From Litsea cubeba (Eukaryota; Streptophyta; Magnoliopsida; Laurales; Lauraceae), in the NCBI GenBank assembly GCA_012931725.1, contig CM022955.1, forward strand, positions 14,790,570 to 14,854,569: DNA of 64,000 nt, given 5' to 3'. Positions within the stretch are counted from its first letter, which is position 1. Every line of letters begins with the position of its first letter. This document shows positions 1-11,542 of this stretch, in pieces. The position numbers and the translations under genes are program-made. The notes under the pieces were generated by a model that saw only the letters and a program-made list of their open reading frames with translations, was not told where the DNA came from and made no database searches.

Positions 1-54
1 TCAGTAGGTGCTGAGTTGAATCATTTGCCAAGTCCTATGGTTTTTGGGCCCTAG
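1..54 (+). CDS. possible C-terminal coding end of a gene entering from the left
   Basis: The first 54 bases read as 17 codons without interruption and then a TAG stop (frame 1), ending in the peptide LPSPMVFGP. This may be the tail of an exon of a gene that begins left of the window, or an alternative 3' end of the gene whose later exon is at 1295-1533. No domain is recognisable in so short a piece, and a 17-codon open frame is easily produced by chance. Confidence 0.2.
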   Translation, partial: SVGAELNHLPSPMVFGP

Positions 55-1294
55 AATCGATTATTTCCTATTTTTCTATTGTGAAAAGCTCTGGGAGCCA
101 GAGGCTCTTAGGGACATTCTGCATTGATTCTAGAACTTCAAAACCACTTTTTTTCTTTAAATAAATATAAATGTTGCTATCTGTAAAAAATCATTTTCAA
201 TAAATGAAACACAACAGATCATATCAAGGGAGTTGCAGATTTGAGGACTTCAAAGTTGTCCAAATCCTAACCATTAGATAAGGTTGGATTTTGGCCAATT
301 TTTGCACTGGTAATTAGGAACCTACAATATTCTGATGAGTGTCAAATTTGGGCTGATAGCTAATGAAAAATGTGCGGGTAGGTTGGGGGCAGTGGTGGGC
401 CCCATAGGATGGGCTGTTCCTAGCTGTGGAACGGCTAGACTGTCCTTTAAAGTTTAATTGGGTGGGAAGTTCAATGGCTTTAAAGGCATTGATATTCTAT
501 ATCTTCAGTTCAATCCAATGGTGTCAATGGATCTTCAGTGGGTTGCGTTGAAAGAAATGGAAGGTTTGCACTGGATTGAAACTTGGAATTTATATATTGA
601 TAAACATAGATGGCTAGATGGATGTTGATAAATAAACAAGTGACCTCATGAGGAGATGAGATGAAATTTGTGGATCACACCTTGGAGCATGCAAGGTAAT
701 AGGGGTGGGATGTAACCGTAACCACAGTAGATGGATGGGCAAAATTTTAGCTCCTATCCTAGCCTTTGAATTTCAATGGTTTGAAAAAGCTGAGTTTTTA
801 CACCAAGAGTCATAGGGCTTAAATGTTGCAATGAGTGAAGTTTAACCCGCCTATTATGTATGTGGGTCCATCATATTCAAGATCCAAACCATTCTTGAAC
901 TGCTAAAATTGCCTCAATCCATCTTACTAGAACACTGCTCCATTTTGAAGTAGGCCAAGCCAAGGCACTATCCAGTGGGAGGATCCCCTCATGAATCATT
1001 TTGATCCACGAAGGTGGGTACCATCTGTGTGGAATCTTTCCCTGAATAAAGAGGACCACTCTTTTGACCAACAGGTGCCTCTTTTAAACATTCAACCTCG
1101 AGCAGTTTCTTTGTGTAGAAAACTGACGTAAACTGTTCTGTAGAACAGATCTATCATTCTCTTTGTACTAGATAAATTGTTGTCGTGCTTTTTGAAGCAT
1201 AGACTCATGAGTCAAAATGTCATCAAAATCAAATTTTGGTTCTGTGAAGCATGCCCCTCATTTATTTTGTTTATTTATTTTTTTGTGAATTCAG

Positions 1295-1533
1295 GTGTAC
1301 ATGTAACAGTGGAGACTCTGCTGGAGGACAATGAGCTTAAAGGGACGATAAAAGATCTTGTAAACAGTAGTGGGAGATCAAGTCCTCAGGTTGAAGGAGC
1401 TTTTATGCAGCAGAATGAAACCACATCTGCAATTCTGATCTCAGATAAAAGGCAATTTGAGAATGGCCAAGGGAAAATCTCCCTGGTCACCCAGCTGAAT
1501 GGGATCCCTCAAAAGGAAGGCCATCCCGCATAG
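1295..1533 (+). CDS. probable terminal exon of an unrecognised protein
   Basis: A pyrimidine-rich tract and the acceptor 'gtgaattcag' (AG at 1293-1294) precede an open frame of about 79 codons ending at TAG 1531-1533. The peptide is hydrophilic and Ser/Gln/Glu-rich (it begins VHVTVETLLEDNELKGTIKD) and has no recognised domain or transmembrane segment. Composition changes sharply at the acceptor: the sequence before it is T-rich like an intron, and the exon has balanced codon use. The downstream 1534-1700 stretch is AT-rich with poly(A)-signal-like words. The simplest reading is the last exon of a gene whose other exons lie left of the window. The upstream reading frame through the intron from 1177 is not believed. 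Confidence 0.4.
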
Positions 1534-2797
1534 TAATTTTCCCTTGCCTTACAGAAATTTCAGATTCAGTGTAAAACTCATAATTTTCCGTATCTCATTT
1601 CTTACTGATTCTTTTTCTTAGTAAACCATTTTGAGGTCATAAAATTTTTATATTCCACATGTTCCTGTATTCATCTAATTCACAGCTAAAGAAATCCAGC
1701 AGGTCAGTTGCAATAAAGTATGATAGGTCTATGTTATGTTTTACAAGATTTTCTCTTTTCTCGGCATATCAGTTCATCGGTGAACATCTGAAATGCATAA
1801 TAAGATAATGATAAATCATTTCCTCCTTTCTTACATATATTAGCTCTCACTATGATGCTGTAAATCTCTAATCCCTCTGTATTGTGAATGACTTTGATAG
1901 GTAGAATTTTAGGAGACTCAAGTAAGTCCGATCATAAATGCAATTAGACATCACAGGAAGGTTTTTTTTTTTTTTTTTGGGTAAAACACAGGAAGGTTAT
2001 TGAGTGCATTTATTGTTGGTGCCCTATCTTGAACCCATGACCTAATGGGGTAAACCAACGGTTTAAACCATGAAGGCAAGGTATAGATTGGCGGTTATTG
2101 AGTACATTTAGATGGATGTATCTCAATGTGTGGAGTATCAAGAAATGATGAAAGTTGGGAGTTAGTCTAGGAAGAAATCTATGGGTAGCTACAATAGAAA
2201 GAATCAGGGAATGCTATTGTTTGGGTGTGTGTTTTGATGAATGGAAGCATTGCTAGGCCGGGGAAAGACTTGAAATGAGTAACTAGAACTGGCATGTTTT
2301 GTTCTGGAGCGACTGATTAGTCCAAATATGATGTAGATTTAAAAAAGATCTATGGTGTTAAGAGGGTCCAAGAGAGATTAGAAAGGCCTTCAAAGAGCGA
2401 ATTGTTCATTTTGAACAATCTGCATTTTGATTCATAAACTATTAGCAAGCTAGTTTCACAGGTCGATTCCTATAAATCTAATAGTGGTGCCTACTTAAAA
2501 ATCCAAGCCACTCTAAAGCACTGCATTATCGCTAATCTATAGCCAACTTAGATTATAGTCGGCCCCACCATTATATTGATCATCATGTGGAACTTTACTT
2601 TGTTTTGGAGTTGGCCCCACCATAAGATTGATTATCATGTGGAATTTTACTTTGTTTTTTTTTTTATTATGTGTTTTTCGCGTAATCGCGTGTGGGCCCA
2701 ACTATGATTGAAGTAATACTTCGCCTATAGATTAAATATAATGAGTGTTTTGGATTTTAGATGCTAGTGATGGACTAATAGCATGGGCATAAATGAA
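1534..2797. other. non-coding spacer
   Basis: AT-rich spacer with a T17 run near 1963 and many short interrupted frames. A short block beginning with 'gttggccccacca' occurs twice in near-tandem around 2560-2650. I see no gene, RNA or complete mobile element here. Confidence 0.6.
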
Positions 2798-2805
2798 TTA
2801 GTTTA

Positions 2806-3596
2806 GAGTGGTGCTATTGGCACCACGAATTTTTCTCTCCTCACCGCAGTTGAAGACAAAATTTTTTTTCCCTAAACTACCCCTCATCCCTCCTCTTCCT
2901 CCTCCTCCTCCTCCTCCTTCCTCCCTCTCCCATCCTCCACCCTCTTCCCTTATCTGCGCCCACCCCCAGTCGCCGGCGGGGAGGGAGCCCCGGCCGGCAG
3001 CCAGCGGCGGAAGCCCCGGCCGGTCTCCCTCCCCCTCTCCCTCTTTCTTCCTCCCTCCCATTCTTTTCTCCCTTCCTTTTCTTCCCTCTCCTTCCCTCCC
3101 CTACTCTTCTTTCTCCCTCCCTCTCCCCCTCCCAGCCGCCAGGGGAGGGAGATCGGGCTGGTTTCCGCCTGCTGCAGCCCCTACTCTTCTTCTCCCTCCC
3201 CCTCTCCCTCCTTCTCCCTCCCTCTCCCTCTCCTTCCCTCCCCTACTCTTCTTCTACCTCCCCCTCCCCCTCCCAGTCGCCGGCGGGCTGCAGCCCGATC
3301 TCCCTCCCCGTCGGCCACTGGGAGGGGGAGGGGAAGGAAGGAGAAGGAGGGAGAGAGGGAGAAGGGGAAAGAAGAGGGAGAGGGGGAGGGAGGCCAACCG
3401 GTCGGGGCTTCCGCCGCCGGCATCCGGCCGGGGCTCCCTCCCCGCCGGAGACTGGGGGTGTGGGGGTGGGGGAGGGAGGGTGGGAGAGGAAGGGAAGATG
3501 AGGAGGAGGACGGGGGAGAAAGGGGAGGGGTAGTTTAGGAAATGTTTTTTTTTCGCGGTGGGAAGAGTAAATTTCGTGGTGCCAATAGAGCTCCCC
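2806..3596. mobile_element. GC-rich foldback DNA transposon with 8-bp target duplication
   Basis: The octamer TTAGTTTA lies at both edges (2798-2805 and 3597-3604). Inside, the ends are inverted copies of each other for about 90 bp; the shared core is 'ctattggcaccacgaa', followed by a 'cctaaactacccctc' block in both arms. The middle is a mirror-like run of C/T-rich then G/A-rich sequence with repeated 'gccggcggggagggagcc' blocks in opposite orientation, so nearly the whole element can fold on itself. There is no transposase. The 8-bp duplication fits hAT or a Mutator-like element; the long inverted ends favour a non-autonomous Mutator-like or foldback element. The open frames of 80-240 codons here are Pro/Ser/Arg low-complexity artefacts. 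Confidence 0.75.
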
Positions 3597-3726
3597 TTAG
3601 TTTATTGAACTTGTCGAACTTGAACTACAAATTAAACTAATTGAAAAGTGAATCAAATGAACTTACTCTATGAATTAGGAATCAAGAACTCGAATGTGAA
3701 CAAGTGAACTTCTAACTATGTAAGTA

Positions 3727-3738
3727 TATATATATATA

Positions 3739-3797
<59 letters not shown>
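3727..3797. repeat. (TA)n-(GA)n compound microsatellite
   Basis: A short TA run at about 3727-3738 is followed by an almost perfect GA run of about 27 units ending at 3797. It is a simple sequence repeat with no coding meaning, and is likely length-polymorphic. Confidence 0.95.
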
Positions 3798-3799
<2 letters not shown>

Positions 3800-5238
3800 G
3801 AGGCGGGTTCTAACTATGTAAAGTATATTTCTACCAAAACAAAAAAACTATGTATATATAGATAGATTCAAGATTTAAGAGATCAGTAGAGTCATCAATA
3901 AGGAATTGTAAAATGCATATTGGGTATTCTTGTATCTCAGCAAACAGTCTGGTGCCATTGTACCTAGGAAACTAATATTAATATAACTATTGTGTCTCCA
4001 TTCTTTCGTGTTAATTTCTTTTTTGTTTGATTTATTTTTCAAGCAAATATTTTGTATGAGCTGAAGACTAACTACAAATGCTTAGTTCAAATATATAATG
4101 CAATGATGGTGATTGTTGATGATAATGAGATGTAGAGATATGTAATCAGATCAGAAATTAGTTCTTATTAGTCTATCCTAGCATGATTAAATATGCATGT
4201 GATAGACGTGGAATTATCTAGGCCATGAAGTTTGGTTGGAATGTTTTAGGACCGTTGAGAAAGAGGGATGTTTCTTAATGGGAAATTGGTGATTCAGCCT
4301 CATCTGACTTGTTCGGATGTGGTATTTCTGTTTAAGAATATGGTTATCTAGGGTTGGATTTCATTGATCTCATGCTTGGGTGCCATGGGCTTTTTTTAGA
4401 TATTAATTTTAATTCATTATCTAATTTGCATGAAATCCAACCCATGCATTGCACCGGCTTTATCTGGTGTTTCATGACAATGGGGTGTTCTTTTGTTATG
4501 CCAATTGAGAGACTAGTTTCATGGAATTCCAAGATTGTAGAATTATCCCCTCAAAACTACCATGGTCAAAATATCATGGCCATCTAATATGTGAGATCTA
4601 TTCCAGTTGTTTGTCATTTTGGCAACTTTTGATCAAATGGGTACAAATCTCGGATTGCTGACCTTCTCATTATGCTTGATGAATGAGAACACAATATTTT
4701 GGTTGACTTAATAAGGGAGGGAGGGCCTGCTTTTATTTATATAGATACTTGATTCCATGAACCGCCAGGCAAGGGTCCACTGTTGATTGAAATAAATTCA
4801 GTAATTGTATGGTTATCTTCGCAGGTTTTGTTAATTACCCCCTAGTTTGTTGATCAATTAGCATTTAATCTCAGTATGCTTCATGCTTGATCAGTGGAAG
4901 AAAAAAAAAAAAAAGAATATCAGACTTAAAAATGAAATTTTCAGGGATGATCAAGGCATCCAATCCCCCAATCTAAAAGTCATTGAAAGTTGACACTCAA
5001 CTTTTGTAGGCCATTGGATTGATCATGGAAAATTGACTTCATGAGAGATGAATCCACTTTTCATTGATTGAGATCCTTCATTTGATGGATACCTTGCCCA
5101 AGTGTCTACATTTGATTTAGATCTCTCCAATGATTGTAAGGTGTTCATGTTGTAATAATGATGTTGCCTGCCATTAAATGGGCCATGTTACCTGCCAAAT
5201 AGGAGAGAGGGAGAGGGAGAAGAAAACAATTACGGAAA
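3798..5238. other. non-coding spacer
   Basis: AT-rich, unremarkable sequence. Both strands around 4344-4590 carry 60-77-codon frames that overlap each other and match nothing I recognise; I read them as chance. An A-rich run at about 4900 may be the tail of an old retroposon. Confidence 0.5.
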
Positions 5239-5355
5239 CGGATTCCCTGTTTGGACGAATCAGGGGGCGACACGTGAGGGGGCGGAGGAAAGTAACCTGT
5301 TTCTCTTTCTTCTGCCCCCTAGCGTGTCCCCTTTTTGGACGAAACAGGGGATCCG
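5239..5355. mobile_element. small foldback MITE
   Basis: About 117 bp with terminal inverted arms of roughly 50 bp. The left arm begins 'cggattccctgttt'; the reverse complement of the right end begins 'cggatcccctgttt'. Further in, 'gacacg' followed by an 'aggggg' tract and 'gaaag' recurs in both arms. There is no coding capacity, and no target duplication is clear, so the superfamily is unassigned. Confidence 0.55.
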
Positions 5356-7187
5356 GATCCGATTCATGTCTACACAGAGCACGCAGAGTGATTATTAAAC
5401 ATTAAGTATTTTTTTTTTTATCAAACGGTTGGAATCTTTTAGTATAACTTTGATGAATGGAAACAGCATAAATTGCTGAATAAGAGAGAGGGACACACTC
5501 TTATTGACAAAATAGAGGTTATTAATCATTAGTTGTTGATGAAATGGTTAAATATTTCATGTTGGCGAAATTTTGCAGAATGGGAACAACATTCGGTTTA
5601 CTTACGAGGGCCCTGTAATTCAATAATAGCTAAGTATTAGTTATGAAACAAAAAGACTCTGTCATTTGTTGCCCATATGTATTAAGTAGCTAACAGACAC
5701 GCTTAAGCTTAGCGCCCATTTTGTTTGCTTGAAATATGCAGGAATTGATATATGTGGATATTTTGGTCCAATATGCTATACCGAAGGATTATTAAAGAGG
5801 TGAGGAAGTGGAGGATGAGGTAAGGGGTGAAGGATTTGACTTACTAGGGTAAATGGTCGAGTATTCATTTTTCATTTCATTCAGTTTCCAATAACGAGGA
5901 GGTTATTTGATTATCAATTTTGGATACCGATAACCCCCTTCAATTTTCATTTTTAAACACTTAAAAATACACATTCCTAGGAATTCAATTACATGAAACC
6001 AAACGGGTCCATGGTGTAAAGAACAAAGCTCAATCATCAAGTCGGATTCGTGGTGCATTCCAACCTCTCTCCCAGCTTACATTCACTCCCATCTTGCACT
6101 CACTTGCAGCATCCTTCTCCCTCCTCATTGGCCGGATTCTCCCAGTTGGGTGGAGTCTCCTATTGGCCCAATTATCAAGTGCTGCAATCTTGGAATGAAA
6201 TTCGCCACTCTGAAGTCCCAAAAGCTTGGACCAAGCTGGATTGAAGCTATATTTTGTAGCCATACATCTTGGCTTTGTTTGTTTGCATTAAAATGCCTAG
6301 GAGTTTTATAAGAGGGTGTTTAAAAAAATTATCAAGGCGAATTTTAAAAATAAGCATCAAATAACATCTTTGACGTTTATTTTTTGGAAATTCAGCTTTA
6401 GTCTTTATTTTTAACCACCCTATGGTATTCCAATGAATAGGACTGAGACTTTTTTTTTTTTTTTTTTTTTAGTGCTGCTCTTTTTCACCATAGCATTTAG
6501 ATATGATCTCTGCTTCATCCATACAAAAAAGCCACTACAGTATCTTCTTCTCCTACCCTTTTACTGCCTGACTTTGGAGCTAAGTTGCCGGTATGCCTGT
6601 GCTCACCTGGATGAGCACACTTAGGTCCAACCCTCGGGACATCTTTATCTCATTGCAGTAGCTCTTCGGTCAGCTGCCGTTGGTCCCATTTTTTTCTCTT
6701 GGTGCTCCAAGAGATTTGGAAGAGTAGAAACATATCCAAACCTAGGACTCAGACCAAACCAGGCTTTGGCCCAGAAAAAACTACCTTTCTGGCCCTGACG
6801 TGCAACACTAAATCTTTCAGAAGCCAGTATCTGGATAAAATTCTTTCATTGGCTCCACCTCACTAAGCCGAGTACTGCCCCCCACCATCGACCACCCACC
6901 CACATGCACCCCCATCCCCAGTATCCCCCACCCAATCAGGGTGTTTGACAGTCCCTTATCCTGAATAATCTTTCTTGGATATCTGGAATTTGCGTCTTGG
7001 ACACCATCCTACGTAAACAAACTTTTACTGATAGTTCTCATAATTCCATTGCCTTCTTGTGTATTTTTCTGTTTCAAGTACTTCTTCCCTGAACTATGCC
7101 AGAAGTGCAACACTAAATTTTTTAGTTTGGGAAAATAAACAATGTTCAATAGTAACAATTGGACATCCTACAAACTATGAGTGAGAA
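5356..7187. other. non-coding spacer
   Basis: Mixed spacer. Frames on both strands at 6030-6263 overlap and have no family resemblance. A T22 run lies near 6450. Segments of the type 'ttgtttgcattaaaatgcc' and 'accaaacgggtcc' look like worn MITE ends, but I cannot pair them. Confidence 0.45.
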
Positions 7188-8069
7188 GCAAAATTTATTG
7201 GCCAAAGTATCTATGAAAAGCACTACTATGGAAAGGAAGTCAACCCCGAAGACCTACCAGTACATCAGATGAAACATAGAATTCAGATGAATTAAAATCC
7301 TCAAGGATAGCATTGAAACATATATAACCATCCATACAAATAACAGAAGACTGGGAAGAAATAGCAAAATGCATTCCAATAGTTCAACATAAAATCTCTG
7401 TTTCTCAAAACTTAAATTTGCGACAGCATTCACAGTAAGATTAGAAATCTTACAAAGCATTCGGGAGAATTCTGCAAGATCACATGGCTGCTACCAAATC
7501 AGGAACCAACTGCATATTACATCAGTTTAGGACATAAATCCGTGAGGCAATGTCTTGAACCATCCAATCAAATCCCTCAAGCAATCCCTCCCCAGTGTAG
7601 GCACTACAACCCACAATTTCCCAAATCAGGAAAGCAAAATTTATTGGCCAAAGTATCTATGAAAAGCACTACTATGGAAAGGAAGTCAACCCCGAAGACC
7701 TACCAGTACATCAGATGAAACATAGAATTCAGATGAATTAAAATCCTCAAGGATAGCATTGAAACATATATAACCATCCATACAAATAACAGAAGACTGG
7801 GAAGAAATAGCAAAATGCATTCCAATAGTTCAACATAAAATCTCTGTTTCTCAAAACTTAAATTTGCGACAGCATTCACAGTAAGATTAGAAATCTTACA
7901 AAGCATTCGGGAGAATTCTGCAAGATCACATGGCTGCTACCAAATCAGGAACCAACTGCATATTACATCAGTTTAGGACATAAATCCGTGAGGCAATGTC
8001 TTGAACCATCCAATCAAATCCCTCAAGCAATCCCTCCCCAGTGTAGGCACTACAACCCACAATTTCCCA
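7188..8069. repeat. 446-bp direct tandem duplication of the ARL2-copy 3' end
   Basis: Two head-to-tail copies, about 7188-7623 and 7634-8069, appear identical over almost their whole length; the 68-codon frames inside them translate identically. Each unit holds the last roughly 35 codons of the ARL2-like sequence plus its 3' flank. Only the right-hand copy joins the rest of the GTPase frame; the left one is a truncated tail fragment. Near-identity implies a very recent duplication or an assembly artefact. Confidence 0.9.
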
Positions 8070-8526
8070 ATGCCTAGTTTTGTCCATGGCATCCAAATTC
8101 AGCACCTTGGCTATTTCATCAGGTGTAAGAGCACCTTGTATGTCTTGCTTATTTGCTAATATTAGCAAAGATGCCCCTGATAACCTCTCTTCTTTTAGAA
8201 GATTATCAAGCTCCATTTTGCAATCATCTAACCTGCGAATATCTGAGCTATCAACAACCCAGACCAAGCCATCTGTTTGTTCAAAGTAGTTTCTCCAATA
8301 GGATCTGATTGTTCTTTGGCCGCCTACATCCCATATATTAAGAGTATACCTCTGGTACTTGATGGTCTTGATATTAAACCCCAGTGTTGGACTGATGACA
8401 CTCGTGTCCTCACCATTTATTCGTAGCACAATCGTGGTCTTCCCAGAATTATCAAGGCCCACCATGAGAATCCTCATCTCCTTCTCTTTTTCTTTTGATC
8501 TTCCGGATGATGCTGAGAAGCCCCAT
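7968..8526 (-). pseudogene. ARL2-like: intronless ARL2/TITAN5-like small GTPase copy (retrocopy or processed pseudogene)
   Basis: An uninterrupted 169-codon frame (8477 down to 7968) contains the P-loop GLDNSGKT, the switch-II motif WDVGGQ, the NKQD guanine-specificity motif and SAYTG. This is the set expected of ARL2, which assists tubulin folding (TITAN5 in Arabidopsis). The ancestral start ATG is at 8526-8524, encoding MGLLSIIRKIK, but one extra A in the A/G-rich stretch near 8485-8492 shifts that start out of frame. Only the internal methionine at 8477 opens the GTPase frame, so the N-terminal helix (about 15 residues) is lost. Plant ARL2 genes usually have introns (from memory), so lack of introns suggests retroposition. 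No poly(A) tail is visible, possibly because the 3' end was rearranged by the tandem duplication. The G-domain itself looks intact, so residual function cannot be excluded. Confidence 0.8.
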
Positions 8527-8559
8527 TGTGTATGTACAAATCCTTAGTGTTGAGCTCCT

Positions 8560-10697
8560 CCTTGAGCCTTTTACACTTTTCCCTTGGTCTTCAATCTACT
8601 TTGCTCTTCTATTCCTTTTCCAATGTACCAGAAGCCTTCTGCACCATTTTTGTAAATTAATTAGATGGACACACACACACACACCTCCCTTAGTTGAATA
8701 TATATAATTTTAAGCTTAGAGTAAGAAACATAGAGGTACATGTATCATAGATCATACAGACTATCTACTTAGCATCTGTCTTGCATTTCATCAAACATTT
8801 GATGTTCATCTTGCCAGCTCATAGTGCATTGAATCACAGAGCAATCAAATTCTCAAAATTTTATTCACCACAGAAACAATGTAATTCATTACATACTACA
8901 TCCATTAAACTATACTGAAATAGATCTATATGTGATAAAATAACACAACCAGTCAACATACTATAGCTCTCTATATTCTAAACTAATAGTGAATATAGCA
9001 ATTTCTTTACAAATATGTTGTTTCCAAGCATCTCCTTAGCCCCAACTTGGGATGGTTGGATGTAAGATTTAGTCAGGGGGGGCATATGTAAAAAATGAAT
9101 GCAATTTAAGAAAAATGCAATGGGGTTTCCAAGATTTTGGGGGGAGACATGGCCCCTGTGTAAAAAATGAATGCAATTTTAGAAAACTACAATGGGGTTT
9201 CCAAAATTTTGGGGGTACCCTTACTATGGTGATGTAAATACGGGTGGATATGTAGATGGGAACTTTAATTCCTCAATTCTTCTTTGCTTCAACCCACATT
9301 CAACACAGCACATCCTGAATGGAAGAAATGTTACCTGGTTGGTAAGGAAGGAGAGGGGATGATGACCGCAGAATGAAAAGGAGAACACAAGAGGACAAGA
9401 TAGTTACCCTTTCTACGACCTTCACTACGGAAATGGGAAGCCAAATCTAGATTATGGTGTAAAAATGGATCATTAGAGAAGTGGAAGGGTAAATGAAGGG
9501 AAGAATGTGTAAAAAGAAGAGAGAGCTGCACACTGTTTTTCACTTTGTATACACGGACTTTAAATTTTTTTCTCTTAAACTACCCCCCTCTCGCATCTTG
9601 TGAGACGGGTAGGAGGGGGAGAGGGTGGCGCACAGGGGCATAATCAAAAAATTTATTTAGGGGGGTGAAAGAAAAAAAAAATTAAACAAAATTTTAAAAT
9701 TTAATATGTAATAACCAAATTATTGAAGTTGTACTCAATGTTCTTTCCTTGAGTCGAAATCACAATTATTGTTTCATTATTGATTTTTTATTTCAATCTC
9801 AAGATTGGTATTGGTCCTTTCTTATATATGCATGTAACTTATAAGTTACAATTTCAAACTTTATTATTTAAAAATAAAAGAAAAAGAAAAAGAAAAAGAG
9901 AGAGCATCCCATATCTAAAATTTGAACCATTAAAAAGCATGGTTCCACTAGTTTTTATCTCCTTAAAATAAATTTCTTCAATCGGATTTTTCTAACATGA
10001 ATAATAATAATCAAAATAAAAAAAATAAATTATATCTCTTTATCCACAATGGGTAAAACTCCGATTGAGTTAAGAAAATATATAATAATACAACGCAAAT
10101 AGACATTGATTTTAAGCAAATTAAATTTCAATATGAGCAACAAATATTAAAAATACATAATGATGTGTATTGAAATCAGTATATGCAATTTAAAAAAGAT
10201 GAATGAAAGAGAAAGTGGGCCTATCATTCTTTCTTCTTTATTCATACCACAAAATCTCAGCAAGTCTACGAGATCTCCGATAAAAAGATGTAATTTCCCC
10301 TCTTTCTCTCTTGGATCGTAAGAGTTAGGGCAATTGTAGATAGATTAGAATGATAATTGAAAAATCTTTTCTCCAATCCCCATCAAGTATTCTTTATTTG
10401 TTCTCATTTTCTTATTTTATTTTATTTTTTTTCCTTTTAAGATTTTCCCAAAATCAATAGTATTTTTGTTTCATTTTTCGAAAGTCAAAACCATATTTAA
10501 AAAATCTCTAAATGAAGGTGGATGACCACCATAGAATGGCCAAAGGACTTACCTTATGGGGTTTTCAAATGTAAGGGGGGCCATGGCCCCTGCCAGCACC
10601 CCTAGGTCCGCCCCTGGTGGCATAGGGAAAGGGTGGTGACGAACAAGGAGAGGGGTCGATTGCGGCCAGCGGCAGGGGGGAAGAATTGTGAGGGTCA
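8560..10697. other. spacer with retroelement debris
   Basis: AT-rich spacer. At 9080-9215 a diverged tandem pair of about 70 bp repeats 'atgaatgcaattt' and 'caatggggtttccaa'. A related phrase recurs at about 10555-10615 with 'ccatggcccctgcc', the style of degenerate LTR or TIR ends. (AAAAAG)n-like stretches lie near 9880. No coding gene is supported. Confidence 0.45.
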
Positions 10698-11542
10698 AAT
10701 AATTAATCTTCTTTATATTTGTTAATTCAGTGAAATTGATCCACATTATTCTCCTTCGTTTGAAACGAATTTGTTCTCACATTCCAATGCTATGTCGATC
10801 TGGGAGAAGAACATCTTTTAATTCCACAAATCTTGTAAAAGATCTTTGCCATCGTGGTTGTCGCCAAATGTTGTACTCGCATACTCCATATATTATGTAC
10901 ATCCAATCAACCCAATAGTTTTTTTATCAAATGTCATAGAATCAAGTTTGCGAGGAATGGACAATGACAACGGTATAAAAGGATTTCACCAAATGGGTCT
11001 TCAAAATAATGCACATCCTTTGCTCCATCTTTGCTGAATGAATGATAAAAATACTTTATAATACCTTTCGTTTTTGCTTCAAGAACTTTGTAGAGGAATA
11101 TGGAATTGGACTACACATCAAAATCTTCATCATTGGTATACATGTCGAAGGATAGTATATCTTCAACATCAACCTCTTCATGGCCCTTCACTTCTTTGTT
11201 GCATGCAGGTGGGTCATATTCATCATCTGGTGCTCATCAAATACTGGAGGCTCAGACCAATTTACTTTCTCTGATGCCAGTGGTCGGCCATCATCTTGTC
11301 ACCATCCAATTTGTCATCATAAACTAGATCCTCAAAATCACCATCATCATATGATTTATCACTGTAAACTAAAAATTCGTCATCACCTTCATAGGCCGAC
11401 TCATCAAATAACTGATCTTGGGGTCCGACTTGATCCAAACGATGAAATAGGGTCTCAACTTGCCTTTGTAGTTTATGTATTTCTTCATCACTCGGATTCG
11501 GCTGTCAATTACCACCACTGACACGAGCCCCTCTGCCGCGAG
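10698..11542 (-). mobile_element. degraded Ty3/gypsy gag relic, left part
   Basis: Read on the minus strand from 11542 downward, this continues a gag N-terminus that starts at 33965 (ATG, then MPPRRAR). It is rich in Gly/Arg at first, then carries the acidic, coiled-coil-like stretch EEIHKLQRQVETLFHRLDQV and DESAYEGDDEF. Gypsy gag proteins starting MPPRR followed by a short coiled coil are common. The frame has a stop soon after the Gly/Arg part and several more below 11300, so it is dead. The relic is split from its start by element A; the pentamer GCGAG is present on both sides. Below about 11100 I can no longer follow it. Confidence 0.55.
11538..11542. repeat. target-site duplication of element A, left copy (GCGAG)
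   Basis: GCGAG directly precedes the left LTR of A and reappears at 33945-33949 directly after the right LTR. This proves that A, with B nested inside, is one insertion. Confidence 0.9.

Noticed and set aside
2798..3533. Long frames of 80-241 codons on both strands
   Set aside because: They are Pro/Ser/Arg or Gly/Arg low complexity created by the C/T- and G/A-rich transposon core and overlap on opposite strands.
6030..6263. Overlapping 64-77-codon frames on both strands
   Set aside because: No start context, no domain and mutual overlap; treated as chance.
7254..7460. Repeated 68-codon minus frame (also 7700-7906)
   Set aside because: It lies in the 3' flank of the ARL2 copy and is identical only because the DNA is duplicated.
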